Assembly: GCF_002079055.1 (NCBI RefSeq)
Contig: NC_047501.1
Coordinates: 1-64,000, forward strand
DNA length: 64,000 bases
DNA from: Saccharomyces paradoxus
Lineage: Eukaryota; Ascomycota; Saccharomycetes; Saccharomycetales; Saccharomycetaceae
Direction: 5' to 3'
This document shows, in pieces, positions 1-8,987 of the stretch. Numbering within the stretch: the stretch's first letter is position 1; the number at the start of each line of letters is the position of its first letter. Made by a program: the position numbers and the translations under genes. A model generated the notes under the pieces. The model had not been told where the DNA came from, ran no database searches, and saw only the letters and a list, made by a program, of their open reading frames with translations.

Positions 1-112
1 CCACACCACACCCACACACCACACCCACACCCACACCCACACCCACACCCACACCCACACCCACACACCCACACCACACCCACACCCACACCACACCCAC
101 ACCCACACACAC
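1..112. repeat. Telomeric C1-3A repeat
   Basis: The sequence is an uninterrupted run of CCACA, CCCACA and CACACC units, the C-rich strand of the irregular TG1-3 repeat made by Saccharomyces telomerase. It begins at base 1, so the window starts at the physical chromosome end or at an assembly end inside the telomere. It carries the usual Rap1-type sites. It stops where ACTACCCTAACACTAACCCT begins, the usual junction with the X element. No Y' element lies between. Confidence 0.97.
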
Positions 113-460
113 TACCCTAACACTAACCCTCACTCCATCTCAATCCTTTCCCCATCTCATCTTACCCTCCTCTATCTCCTCTCATCTTACCCTCCTCTTA
201 CCCTACCTCTCCCACATCATAATCCACGGCACTTACCTCACCACCCCATGCCCTGCCCCATTCTCCCACTCCACCACTCCTAACCACCATCTATCATCCG
301 ACTATTCATCTCCACTCCCCAACCACCATCTACCCTCTTCCCAATATCTCCTAACCAACTCTCACTACCACTTACCTTACCATCCATCTACATTCCCCAT
401 CTACCATGTCGTCCTTACTATAACACTACATACCACATTGAAATATTGAAATGTAAAACA

Positions 461-520
461 ATCTAATGTAAACAGATCAAACGTAAACAAATCTAATGTA
501 AAAAAATCAAACGTAAACAA
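461..520. repeat. Two-copy 30-bp tandem repeat inside X element
   Basis: Two adjacent 30-bp units, 461-490 and 491-520, differ at only two positions. Each starts ATCTAATGTAAA and ends with a CAAACGTAAAC word. Read on the minus strand that word is GTTTACGTTTG, which contains the central nine bases of the ORC consensus WTTTAYRTTTW but not its end bases. A partial related unit precedes the pair near 440-460. Confidence 0.8.
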
Positions 521-762
521 TACACCAGATAACTTACCCTGCCACACTATCAACCTCTCCACTATACCTTCCACATCCCCAAATAATACCACCTCCAACT
601 ATCACAACCACATACCCAAATCTACCACACTCACCTTTTATTTATTTAACGATATCGCATATGCACACGGACGCTATAAAACACATCACTCTCAACTTGC
701 CCCGCCATAATACTCTACACCAAGGCCATCTCTCACTCGATCACTACCATATACATCACTAC

Positions 763-775
763 ATCACCATACACG
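763..775 (+). promoter_or_regulatory. Abf1-binding site in core X
   Basis: ATCACCATACACG matches RTCRYBNNNNACG at every fixed position. Core X elements carry one Abf1 site beside an ORC site, where they act as proto-silencers. Context and motif agree. Confidence 0.75.
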
Positions 776-983
776 GCACTTGCCTCAGCGGTTTATACCC
801 TGTGCCATTTACCCATAACACCCACGATTATCCACATTTTAATATCTATAACTGATCACACAACCTCAATTATCATATAAATACTCTTAACTTCATGCTT
901 TATAACGTTTTTATACAAATATCCACTACCCATTTTATATGTACCAATATAAATACCACCAAATAATCACCACTAAAATCACC

Positions 984-994
984 TAAATATAAAT
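984..994 (-). promoter_or_regulatory. ORC-binding ARS consensus (core X origin)
   Basis: On the minus strand the bases read ATTTATATTTA, an 11 of 11 match to WTTTAYRTTTW. It is followed by GGTGATTTTAG, in the same setting as the core X consensus I recall from S. cerevisiae. A second, 10 of 11 match (TTTTATATGTA) lies at 933-943 on the plus strand. It is probably a subtelomeric origin and silencer element that fires late or rarely. Confidence 0.7.
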
Positions 995-1010
995 ATATAC
1001 TATAATAGCA

Positions 1011-2429
1011 ATACATATGCTACGATATCCTTACTTCATCTTACCAACTCAATCACAAAATATCCCCATTCTAAGTACGTCCATTAATCAATATCAACGG
1101 TAGTCATACTATAGTACTATAAAATATTGCCGAAAGCTCAAACGGACGCCGCGCCACAATATTCCATACTTATATCGACATCACATAAAACTTTATATGC
1201 CACCCCGTCATCCTAATACCCCCTCTTCAATACATTATAATATTATGCCAGCAGATACTCACACGGACGATACAATATAATCTCATACCATCTTATCTTG
1301 TCGTATTACTGTCAATAGGATACCAGATTCATCCATGCGATGTTCATTTGAAATATTCATTTAACTATATCAATGTTATCATTATGTGCCCTGTCTTTAA
1401 GCTTGCATTATTTTGACCCGAAGCACTACTCCATACTGGAGCAAAAACTCGAAAAAGGCGTGAGCCTAAAGAAGGAATATGCACGACTCCAGTCCCAGTT
1501 ATTATAGCCTTCAAGCCCTGAGTTGTAGAGGTATAAACTGTTGCAGAAAAGAAACGTTAACCTCAACTTGCTTTGGGATGGAGATACTTATTTGAAAATG
1601 AGAAAGGTTCAGTAAGCTGAGAGTACAAATAAACTTAGTAATGACTGGTTACCCTATTATTGAAAGCCTTATATTTTGATAGTACTAGCCGTTTAGAGAG
1701 AATATTTTGACAAAAGGAGCGATTATAATCACCCATAGGTCACAGACCGTGTATAACCATACTTCTAGGTTTTGCTTTAGTTTGTTTTATAATGTAACCA
1801 AGTATAAGGAAAAGATAGTGATATTTAGAAAGTCAACAATTCCAAAAATCTTTCCATTAGATACTCATAAGACGGCTTCTTTCTTATGCAACCCTATATG
1901 ATAGGTGTTGTATTTACGAACAAGAACAACTAAGTTTTGTGTGGAGAATAACACGCATGCGTCTTCAGAGCTACACAAGGGGTGTTTACAGCTGCAAACT
2001 TATATACTGCCATATTGTAATATTATCATATCATATGATTTACAATATGCTTACTAGCTTCTTTAGCCACTGTATCTATTTCAATTGGTCTAAAGCTGTA
2101 TTTATCATATTAATAGGCGGAAGTGCATGGTGGAACTGAAAAAGCACTATTACATTTACCGGGTGAGTAGGATAGAAAATTGGAAAGAAAATGGATGCTT
2201 CTTTTTAAAAATGGCGAACAACAGAGTTTTTTCAGTCAAAAATAGCCCGAGGCTATTGTTCTTTTTCATTATAAGATTAACTAAGCCATTGCATGGATGG
2301 GTGCTTTGGTGGCTTTTTTTTTTTTTTTCAGCTTTTATTTTAGGACGTTCTTGCTTGTATACTATTCTACTTTATATATACTACCTAGACTTTATTATTT
2401 AAAGCTCATCATGGTGGTCATGGCCACCA
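1011..2429. other. Subtelomeric spacer, no confident gene
   Basis: AT-rich sequence without a recognisable complete gene. Words related to X-proximal DNA (ACGGACG at about 1142 and 1264) continue to roughly 1300. A short open frame lies at 1373-1507 and is listed separately. The other open frames here are under 100 codons, low in complexity and overlap one another on both strands. Confidence 0.6.
1373..1507 (+). pseudogene. Short 44-codon open frame, possible gene-end remnant
   Basis: The frame starts with ATG and ends with TAG after 44 codons. The predicted peptide has a hydrophobic start and then a charged, helix-like second half (FDPKHYSILEQKLEKG, then KKEYARLQSQ) that looks like real coding sequence rather than random AT-rich translation. 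I do not recognise a family. It could be the C-terminal end of a larger subtelomeric gene lost on the upstream side, or a chance frame. Confidence 0.25.
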
Positions 2430-2900
2430 TATTATTGATTATTGAAGCACCTTACACTTTCAAATCCCTCTTTTTGGGCAGCGTGTTTGGATCCACCACT
2501 CTTCGCAACAAACATGACCATTCTACTCTGTGCACGTTTTGATGCATGAATAGCTCTTTCCGCCGCAATTGTGTACAGATGAATAGCCGAACGATTTACC
2601 GCAATCAGTACAGTCTTTAGTGGAGATACGATATCTTGCATTAAGACACCCTTTTCCTTTTTTTTTGCATTTCTTGGTTGATTTTTTGGCGAAGAAGAGA
2701 AAGGTCGACGTCAAGAATATTAATGTTGGTAACGTTTGCATCGAAGCCAATGGTAGTAGCATTGAATTCAGTTGTGATTACATTGATAGTATCATTGGTT
2801 TGCTACAAACTAACCGAGTCCACAACGGAGTTAGCATACTCATAAATCTCGGTCTAGTTACTGTCGAGGGTTCCAGCATGAACGCAAGATGATACCGTCG
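2430..2900 (-). pseudogene. Broken cysteine-rich secreted-protein (toxin-like?) relic
   Basis: On the minus strand this stretch has segments with coding character: an Asn/Thr-rich part with several N-x-T sequons, then a Lys-rich and Cys-rich part with repeated C-x2-C and C-G spacing. That composition suits a small secreted, glycosylated, disulphide-rich protein such as a killer-toxin-like or CSS-like product. It is clearly broken and old, and I cannot name the family. Both the assignment and the limits are uncertain. Confidence 0.25.
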
Positions 2901-4356
2901 CCAACAAGCTCATTAACATCGTGGCCGTGTTTTTGAATTCATCTTCATAATACAAAAGTAGTCCTTATTTTCTAGTGTTCTATTGGTGATATGTAAAGTA
3001 TAGCAGTATATCTTCCCTTCAGACTGTAAAGGATTTAGAAACTTCACGAAGACAAAATCGGAGAAATTCTCTTCACAATATACTGTATCCAGCCACTGCC
3101 TTGATAAATTGAGTTCACAGTACTTCATATGCAGATTGATTGAACGGATGGAGGTGATTTAGTCCCAGAACCCGAGCAAAACAAAGAAACTAGCTGCATA
3201 TATATAGGTATGTGTTCTATGGAAGTATTCATTCGAATATTTAAGCCACCTAATCTGGCATTCTGCAACCGTCGGCAGAAAATTACACAAGAAATAAACT
3301 TTCTGTTGATAGGAGAAGACAAGCAAACTCTAGCTTGTGGAAAAAATCACCATAATACTCCGAAGCAGCAGTTAAGCCAAATGGAAAGAAATCGTTGAAA
3401 TTAAGGAGCATGCAGGCATACTGCTGAAAAGGTAAAATGAAAAACAGTGAGTACGCTTTTGCATGGGTTTTTTTTTTGCGATAGTTCAACGAAGAACTCA
3501 CAACTTCAGAACAAATCATTTTTTCAGCACTATGATTAGAAAATTATGTGGCTGTAACCACCTTACCGTTTTTACAGTTGTTCTAAGTCAAAAATGCACA
3601 CGTGCTATTTTGAATGGAAAGGAAACCTTATCTATGCATTCTAGTCAGCAAAATATTTATAGCTTATTTTGAACTTCCTCAACTTTTTTTTTTTCTGCTA
3701 AAAATTTGATTGAATTTAGAGTTCAGAAATAACACTTGATGCTAAAGTTTTTTTTTCAATAATGGCATGATAATTAATGTCGTTGCTACTCCCTTATGCC
3801 ATATTACGCAGTAAATTATCATTATACGAAAATCTCCGGATATACTGCTATCAACTGGAGTTATTATTATGGGAAATAACACTTCGTGCATTTTGCTTTG
3901 AAATGCTCAGGAGAAAAATTAAGTTCAAATTTGGGAGTTTGAACTCAAATCATCTACCTGAAAGTGAAGTGACAATCTTGAAGCGTGCTGTATTGGCAGC
4001 ATTGGAATATACATCACCCTTGTACTTCTTTAACTTTTCTTTTTATTGCTAGCTACTTCTTCAGTTAATTTTGTCGCCTCAGACCACCAATTGTTTTATC
4101 TTGTACTTTTGATATGACAATCACATTCCATCTCTAATTATACTTGTCCTGTTGTGAGTTCTCGAAGTAGGCTCCAAGAACTTGTGAGTTTTATAATACT
4201 CCTAGGTGTAGCCACTTTCGAAAGATAGAACAATCGTTTGAGAATTGGAACTTCTGAGGGATAATTCTGACTACGGGTTGTTTTTCTGATAGACTGTTGC
4301 GTACACACACATAAAAACAGTATAACTTTAGGTGGTAACGGTGGTGTTGACTTTTA
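2901..4356. other. Subtelomeric spacer, nothing identified
   Basis: About 1.45 kb of AT-rich sequence with several poly-T runs (near 3466, 3683 and 3747). A 91-codon plus-strand frame at 3777-4052 has an uneven, partly coding-like end but resembles no family I know. It may be a remnant or chance. I see nothing else supportable. Confidence 0.5.
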
Positions 4357-4592
4357 TTGGAATGAGAATCAACTATCATGTCTCGACTAGTATCCATAGT
4401 ACTTGTATATTATCATGTACAATGTAAGAAGACATAAAGATTGAGAAACAGTCATCGATTTTAGTGGAAGCTGAAACGCGAGGTTTGATATAATTTAATG
4501 GGATAATGAATGACAACATATATAATGGAAGATGATGTAATAATATTCATTATCATTCAAACTCTATCTCAACCCATCCTCATCTCTTTCAG
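4357..4592 (+). mobile_element. Solo LTR, Ty1/Ty2 delta family, degenerate
   Basis: The start reads TGGAATGAGAATCAACTATC and later segments GTATATTATCAT, AGTGGAAGCTGAAACGC and GGGATAATGAATGACAAC follow in delta order. There are no internal Ty genes. The copy is incomplete and old. It shares subfamily-specific bases with the LTR at 8669-8987 (both have CGACTAGTATCCATAGTACT). Confidence 0.75.
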
Positions 4593-4974
4593 TACTGTAT
4601 GTGAACTCGTCCACAAACAATGTATAGCTACGTCCTCTTTCATTTTAAGGTATGTATCAGCTTCTTGCATCATGCCACCACTAGCATAATGAGAGTATAC
4701 AACACAATGTCATCAACCCCTAGATGCTGTTGTTCCTCGATGTTGTGTATACATATATTAACTCGAAAGTGCGATGTTATGATGTCCCGGTACTATATAA
4801 TAAATCTGTCATGTTTCAGTAGCGAACCGATAACGTGTTAGTAATGTGTCGCTCAAGCGAAACATGTAAAACCAACTCTAAATCCACAAACTAAAAAATC
4901 TTGATCACATCAACCAAAAATGTATCTTACTTCTAAATGTGTCATAAAGGGGTTCCAGTATGCTTACTACATCA
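4593..4974. other. Spacer, nothing identified
   Basis: About 380 bp between a delta LTR and the stop codon of the first CSS3-like gene. It probably holds the 3' UTR and terminator of that gene. No repeat or open frame of note was seen. Confidence 0.5.
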
Positions 4975-5490
4975 TTATATGGAAGATTCTTTATAATTTC
5001 TTCCGTCAAAATAATGATTTATCAATAGATTGTTTAACGTAGGAGGAGTTGGATGAGCGCAAGCATTTCTTGAGCCATTAGCAGCTGGATGGACATAATT
5101 TCCTTCTTCATCATATACACGCATTACCAAATCCATTATATCTCTACAATAATCAGTCTCAGAATTATATGGCTCAGGTCCGTTATAAGTCGATAGATCT
5201 AGGTTACTGTACTCATAAAAATCTGTAATAGCCTCCAACTCAACTAAAGTATCCCTATAAACCAAAGATTGTTGATCGCCAGGTTCAAACCGTCCTGTTC
5301 TAAGTGTTCTACCACTTTTATCGGAATTGATATCGAAGTATGATGTTTGGAATAACCAGCAGATTTGATTGTTTGTCATATTGTTTGGCAAGCCCAAAAA
5401 TACTTGGTAACCACTAGTGACATCAACATATGCGGAGCAGAATGAGAAGAACTGAAAGAAAAAGTTAAGAAAGTAAAATATGAGAAGCAT
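4975..5490 (-). CDS. CSS3: CSS3-like (YOL159C-like) secreted protein, copy 1
   Basis: A 171-codon ATG-started frame, the length I recall for S. cerevisiae YOL159C (CSS3), a protein of unknown function that is secreted when expressed. An upstream in-frame extension uses a non-ATG codon, so I place the start at 5490, directly before the signal peptide: a hydrophobic stretch at residues 1-16 ending FCSA at 17-20. The mature part begins YVDVTSGYQVFLGLPNN, has an N-x-T sequon, and ends in an Asn/Pro-rich tail finishing KESSI. Its DNA from 5093 to 5439 is identical to copy 2 at 7600-7946, although the signal peptides and tails differ. Biochemical role unknown. Which copy is the direct S. cerevisiae orthologue is not settled: the length and tail favour this one, the position relative to ENB1 favours the other. 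Confidence 0.75.
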   Translation of the reverse strand: MLLIFYFLNFFFQFFSFCSAYVDVTSGYQVFLGLPNNMTNNQICWLFQTSYFDINSDKSGRTLRTGRFEPGDQQSLVYRDTLVELEAITDFYEYSNLDLSTYNGPEPYNSETDYCRDIMDLVMRVYDEEGNYVHPAANGSRNACAHPTPPTLNNLLINHYFDGRNYKESSI

Positions 5491-6632
5491 CTTTACTTTA
5501 TTTTTTGACCGTATATTAGATATTTGCTTTGGTTTCAAACATTTGAGAAGCAACCGAAGGACTACCTTGAGTGTAGTTGCGAACCTTTTCGGATTTTATA
5601 CTAACCAGGTTCACGCGTGGAATAATACATGATTGCATACGTTGCGAAAAAATGCCATTTGCAGCGGATTATAAACAATAGTTTAATCAAGGAGAGAGAG
5701 ACCTCAAAGATTTTAAAGAACTAGGTAGGATGTAATAATGGTTCGTTCCATACAAATTCATTCCACTTGATTTTTGAACGGAAGGAATAATGCTGGCTGA
5801 AGAGTTCGGATTGATCCTGCTCAACATACTTATTCTTACTATGTAACGTAAATGCTTCTGTTGCTTCCGAAATCGTTAGCGTCATGCTGCAGTCAAAATT
5901 TTATGGGAAAGTGTTTTCTGCTCAAAAAATTCTTTCCTTTCAATGTGCTAAATATATTTCTTATTACCTCGTACATTAATTATAAAATAGGACACATCCT
6001 TTATTTTCTCTTCAACGTTGTTAATGTAGTCGAGTAACGACTTGAATATATTATCTTAATAACACTGCTCCTTTAACAACAATTTTGCATGACAGTTCTT
6101 CTGCTATTTTTGAGCATGAATTGTTATATTATTGGAAACAGTATAATCTAGAAGATTTTTTTAGCTCTTACATGTGGAGAATTAATAGCTTTATTTTAGA
6201 CGTCTCAAGTGAAAAACGCTATGTTATCAATCGGTGTTCATGAAAATTTAATCTGGTAATATAGCTATTAGTATATACACAACTATCTGTTTCAAAACCA
6301 TAAGGTTCATGCAACAAAAAGAAAACGGAATCTCTCTATACGATTCCTCATGGGATGGCCTTATAACATCATTGAGAATTTGAATAGTTTGTAATTATTT
6401 TAAACCTTTTATGTAAATGAATGGTTTAATACTGAATATTGTTGTTTGAAAGAATAAATATCTTACTTTACGTTTTCTTCAATATCACTGAGTTATATTT
6501 TGTTGATTGAAAGATAAATTTAGTTAGACCTGCACCGTTATACATTCTTTACTTTGACAATTTCCTACTGTACGATTGTCTTCATTTGTCCAATTGGAAT
6601 CAATAATCAGGATCTAAAAAGCTAATGGTTTG
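5491..6632. other. Upstream region of CSS3-like copy 1, no gene
   Basis: About 1.1 kb of AT-rich sequence between a minus-strand gene start and a delta LTR. It should contain the promoter of copy 1. Open frames are short and low in complexity. No named motif is strong enough to report. Confidence 0.5.
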
Positions 6633-6962
6633 TGTTGGAAGAAGGTTCAACTATCGACCTCCAGTTAGTAATTATGTTACTGGTATATTATCATATACAG
6701 CGTAAGAAGAAGACATAAAGGTAGAAAATCAGTCATAGAATTCAATGGAAGCAGAAACGTTGATGTCGACGATAATAAGATAATAAATAAAAACATATAA
6801 AACAAGAAAATAGATAAATATGTTATTATATAGAATTATCGACTACTTCTTTGTGGGTTGCTATATCCTCGAGGAGGAATTCTAGTATAACTATATTCCC
6901 AATAATACTGCCTTTGTCAACAATACAACCCCGATAACCATCTCAAATTCACATGTTTATTA
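6633..6962 (+). mobile_element. Solo LTR, Ty1/Ty2 delta family, diverged
   Basis: It begins TGTTGGAAGAAGGTTCAACT and keeps the delta landmarks GGTATATTATCATATACAGCG, AATGGAAGCAGAAACG, ATCCTCGAGGAGGAATTCTAGTATA and TTTGTCAACAATACAA in order, over about 330 bp, which is close to full delta length. It is well diverged, so it is old. No internal Ty sequence is present. Confidence 0.8.
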
Positions 6963-7346
6963 GTTTGATGTCTTTATTGGACACGATAAGCCTGCGAAAT
7001 CCTATAACAACTTATAGTCAATTCCACTTTTATACGATAAATTTATCATTGAGCAGAGTAGTATGAATGAGAAATACCGATTGAAGTGCCGCAAAATGCT
7101 ATATGAAACTTTTAAATTTGATATGATAATAGTAGTTTACCGCTTCCCTATGGAATGTCCAAGTCAGATCAAGTGCGTTGATACTAGTGATATTCATTCA
7201 AAAAAATTATGTGGTTTAGAGAAGTTACAGCAAAGATAAAAAAAAGTTATACATTCAAAAGTATCGTTTGTAGACCTTTCAAAGAATAGCAGAAAAAAAA
7301 CCTTCACTGCTGAACCGGTTTCTAGAAGAAAAAAATCTAACGGCTG
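6963..7346. other. Spacer downstream of CSS3-like copy 2
   Basis: About 385 bp between a delta LTR and the end of the second CSS3-like gene. The length nearly equals the spacer at 4593-4974, but I see no sequence similarity between the two. Several A-rich and T-rich runs near 7200-7335 may act in 3'-end formation. Confidence 0.45.
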
Positions 7347-7997
7347 CTAACTACAAGTATGTTGCCATGTATACCAGCAGTGTAAAACAAAAGAGTGAAC
7401 AAAGTAAGTGTATTGCCAGTCACAGTATCTCTGCTCTCTGCCACCTGAGTTAGAGCAATGACCACATTTGCTGTTAAGTATCTGACAGTCCCTAACATCA
7501 TAACATGGTTCATCAATGCACTCTTCCATGTCAGCATCAGAATCTCTACGCTGAACTGTTGCACTAGCGGTAGCCGAATACTCTTCAGTAGTTGGATGAA
7601 CATAATTTCCTTCTTCATCATATACACGCATTACCAAATCCATTATATCTCTACAATAATCAGTCTCAGAATTATATGGCTCAGGTCCGTTATAAGTCGA
7701 TAGATCTAGGTTACTGTACTCATAAAAATCTGTAATAGCCTCCAACTCAACTAAAGTATCCCTATAAACCAAAGATTGTTGATCGCCAGGTTCAAACCGT
7801 CCTGTTCTAAGTGTTCTACCACTTTTATCGGAATTGATATCGAAGTATGATGTTTGGAATAACCAGCAGATTTGATTGTTTGTCATATTGTTTGGCAAGC
7901 CCAAAAATACTTGGTAACCACTAGTGACATCAACATATGCGGAGCATAAGGAGCACAATTGAGAAAAAATGTAAAATAAACCGAATAAGGGAACCAT
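7347..7997 (-). CDS. CSS3-like secreted protein, copy 2, cysteine-rich tail
   Basis: A 216-codon frame. Residues 1-20 (MVPLFGLFYIFSQLCSLCSA) form a good signal peptide with cleavage after CSA. Residues 18-133 are encoded by DNA identical to copy 1. After residue 133 it diverges completely: a Ser/Thr/Ala-rich linker, a dibasic Q-R-R at 149-151 that resembles a Kex2 site, then a segment with eight cysteines (160, 165, 171, 178, 181, 192, 207, 215) in C-x4-C and C-x2-C spacings. This architecture suggests a secreted precursor cleaved in the Golgi to release a small disulphide-rich peptide. That is inference. Its position about 1.85 kb from the ENB1 stop matches where I recall YOL159C in S. cerevisiae. 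Function unknown. Confidence 0.65.
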   Translation of the reverse strand: MVPLFGLFYIFSQLCSLCSAYVDVTSGYQVFLGLPNNMTNNQICWLFQTSYFDINSDKSGRTLRTGRFEPGDQQSLVYRDTLVELEAITDFYEYSNLDLSTYNGPEPYNSETDYCRDIMDLVMRVYDEEGNYVHPTTEEYSATASATVQRRDSDADMEECIDEPCYDVRDCQILNSKCGHCSNSGGREQRYCDWQYTYFVHSFVLHCWYTWQHTCS

Positions 7998-8499
7998 TTT
8001 CTTTTAATCTTTTATAGCCTGTTGAGAAATGGCTTTGGCTTCAATACTAAGGAAGCAAACATGTTACTACTATTTCTGTTCAAAAAATTTACTGCCTTTT
8101 ATAGTTAATGTTTATAGATGTTGCGTGGATTTATTTAGAAACAAATTTAGTTTGGTTGCAGACTGTGCCGACATGCATTTTAAAGATTAAGCAGTAGTGT
8201 TGAAGCATTTTATCCCTAAGGTTGATCGGCTGGCTTATGTTCATAACTATACTAAATAGGAATTATGGAGAAAAGAATCCTTAATGTGTATTTTGGACCT
8301 ATGTACATAAACTGCAGGACGCGGCATTCAACTACTTTGAAAATAGTTTAAAAATTACTTTTAGAGGGTCCATTTTTAGTAAAAGTAATAATATTATTTT
8401 TACAGAGTATTGCAGAAGTTCTCTTTCAGAGCGTTAGGAATTCATGAATTCGAATCTATAGCCTACAATATAATCAATGCCATATTACTATTGTTGGAA
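7998..8499. other. Upstream region of CSS3-like copy 2, no gene
   Basis: About 500 bp that should hold the promoter of copy 2. There are A/T-rich tracts and short words shared with the region upstream of copy 1 (a TTTGG[C/T]TTCAA then GAAGCAA arrangement at about 8030-8060 and 5528-5554). No named site is convincing. Confidence 0.45.
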
Positions 8500-8668
8500 T
8501 AGAGAATTTGGTGAATAATTGGATAATTGTTGGGATTCCATTGTTGTTAAAGGCCATAATATTAGGTATGCTGAATATACTAGAAGTTCTCCAACAGAAT
8601 CCTAGAATCCGCAAAAGGGAATCGATAATTCTACATAATAATATTACTTTATCGTCTTTCTTTTTATA
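8500..8668 (-). mobile_element. Inverted partial delta LTR (Ty1/Ty2 family)
   Basis: Read on the minus strand, this segment follows the 3' half of a delta LTR: ATATAAAAA, then GAATCGATTCCC-type sequence, AACTTCTAGTATATTC, AATATTATGGCC, and ACAATGGAATCCCAACAATTA. Only part of the element is present and it is broken. It stops exactly where the plus-strand LTR at 8669 starts. Confidence 0.75.
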
Positions 8669-8987
8669 TGCTGGAATAAAAATCAACTATCATGTATCGA
8701 CTAGTATCCATAGTACTTGTATATTATCATATAAAATGTAAGAAGACATAAAGGTTGAGAAACAGTCATCGATTTTAGTGGAAGCTGAGACGCAAGGATA
8801 AATGTAATAGGATAATGAATGACGACATATAAAATGAAAGATGATGTAATAATGTTGTCATTATGTTGAATTACCGATTACATTCCACAAATTTCTACAT
8901 AATTGGGAACTTTTAGAATATTCAGTACATCTAATACCATATCCTTTATCAACAATGGAATCTCAACACTTATTCACACACTTTTTG
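8669..8987 (+). mobile_element. Solo LTR, Ty1/Ty2 delta family, near full length
   Basis: It begins TGCTGGAATAAAAATCAACT and carries the delta landmarks GTATATTATCATATA, AGTGGAAGCTGAGACGCAAGG, ACATATAAAATGA and TTTATCAACAATGGAATCTC in order over about 320 bp. It abuts an oppositely oriented delta fragment at 8500-8668, which suggests insertion into or recombination with an older copy. It is most similar to the LTR at 4357. No Ty genes remain. Confidence 0.8.

Larger units (their letters stand above)
113..1010. other. Subtelomeric X element (variable repeats plus core X)
   Basis: The telomere-proximal part holds C-rich degenerate repeats with ACCCTAA/TAACCCT motifs (Tbf1-type) at about 113-130, then many CTTACC and CCATC words, as in X combinatorial repeats. 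The inner part contains the conserved core X stretch: CACACGGACGC near 663, the GGCACTTGCCTCAGCGG segment near 774-790 and a TGCCATTTACCCATAAC segment near 802. I recognise these from S. cerevisiae X elements. An Abf1 site and an ORC consensus sit where a core X origin has them. X-related words such as ACGGACG recur to about 1300, so the inner edge is approximate. Confidence 0.88.

Noticed and set aside
3777-4052. 91-codon plus-strand frame in the subtelomere
   Set aside because: The C-terminal part looks slightly coding-like, but no family, start context or conservation supports it.
5491-5553. 21-codon upstream extension of CSS3-like copy 1
   Set aside because: It starts with a non-ATG codon and would bury the signal peptide; the start at 5490 is colinear with copy 2.
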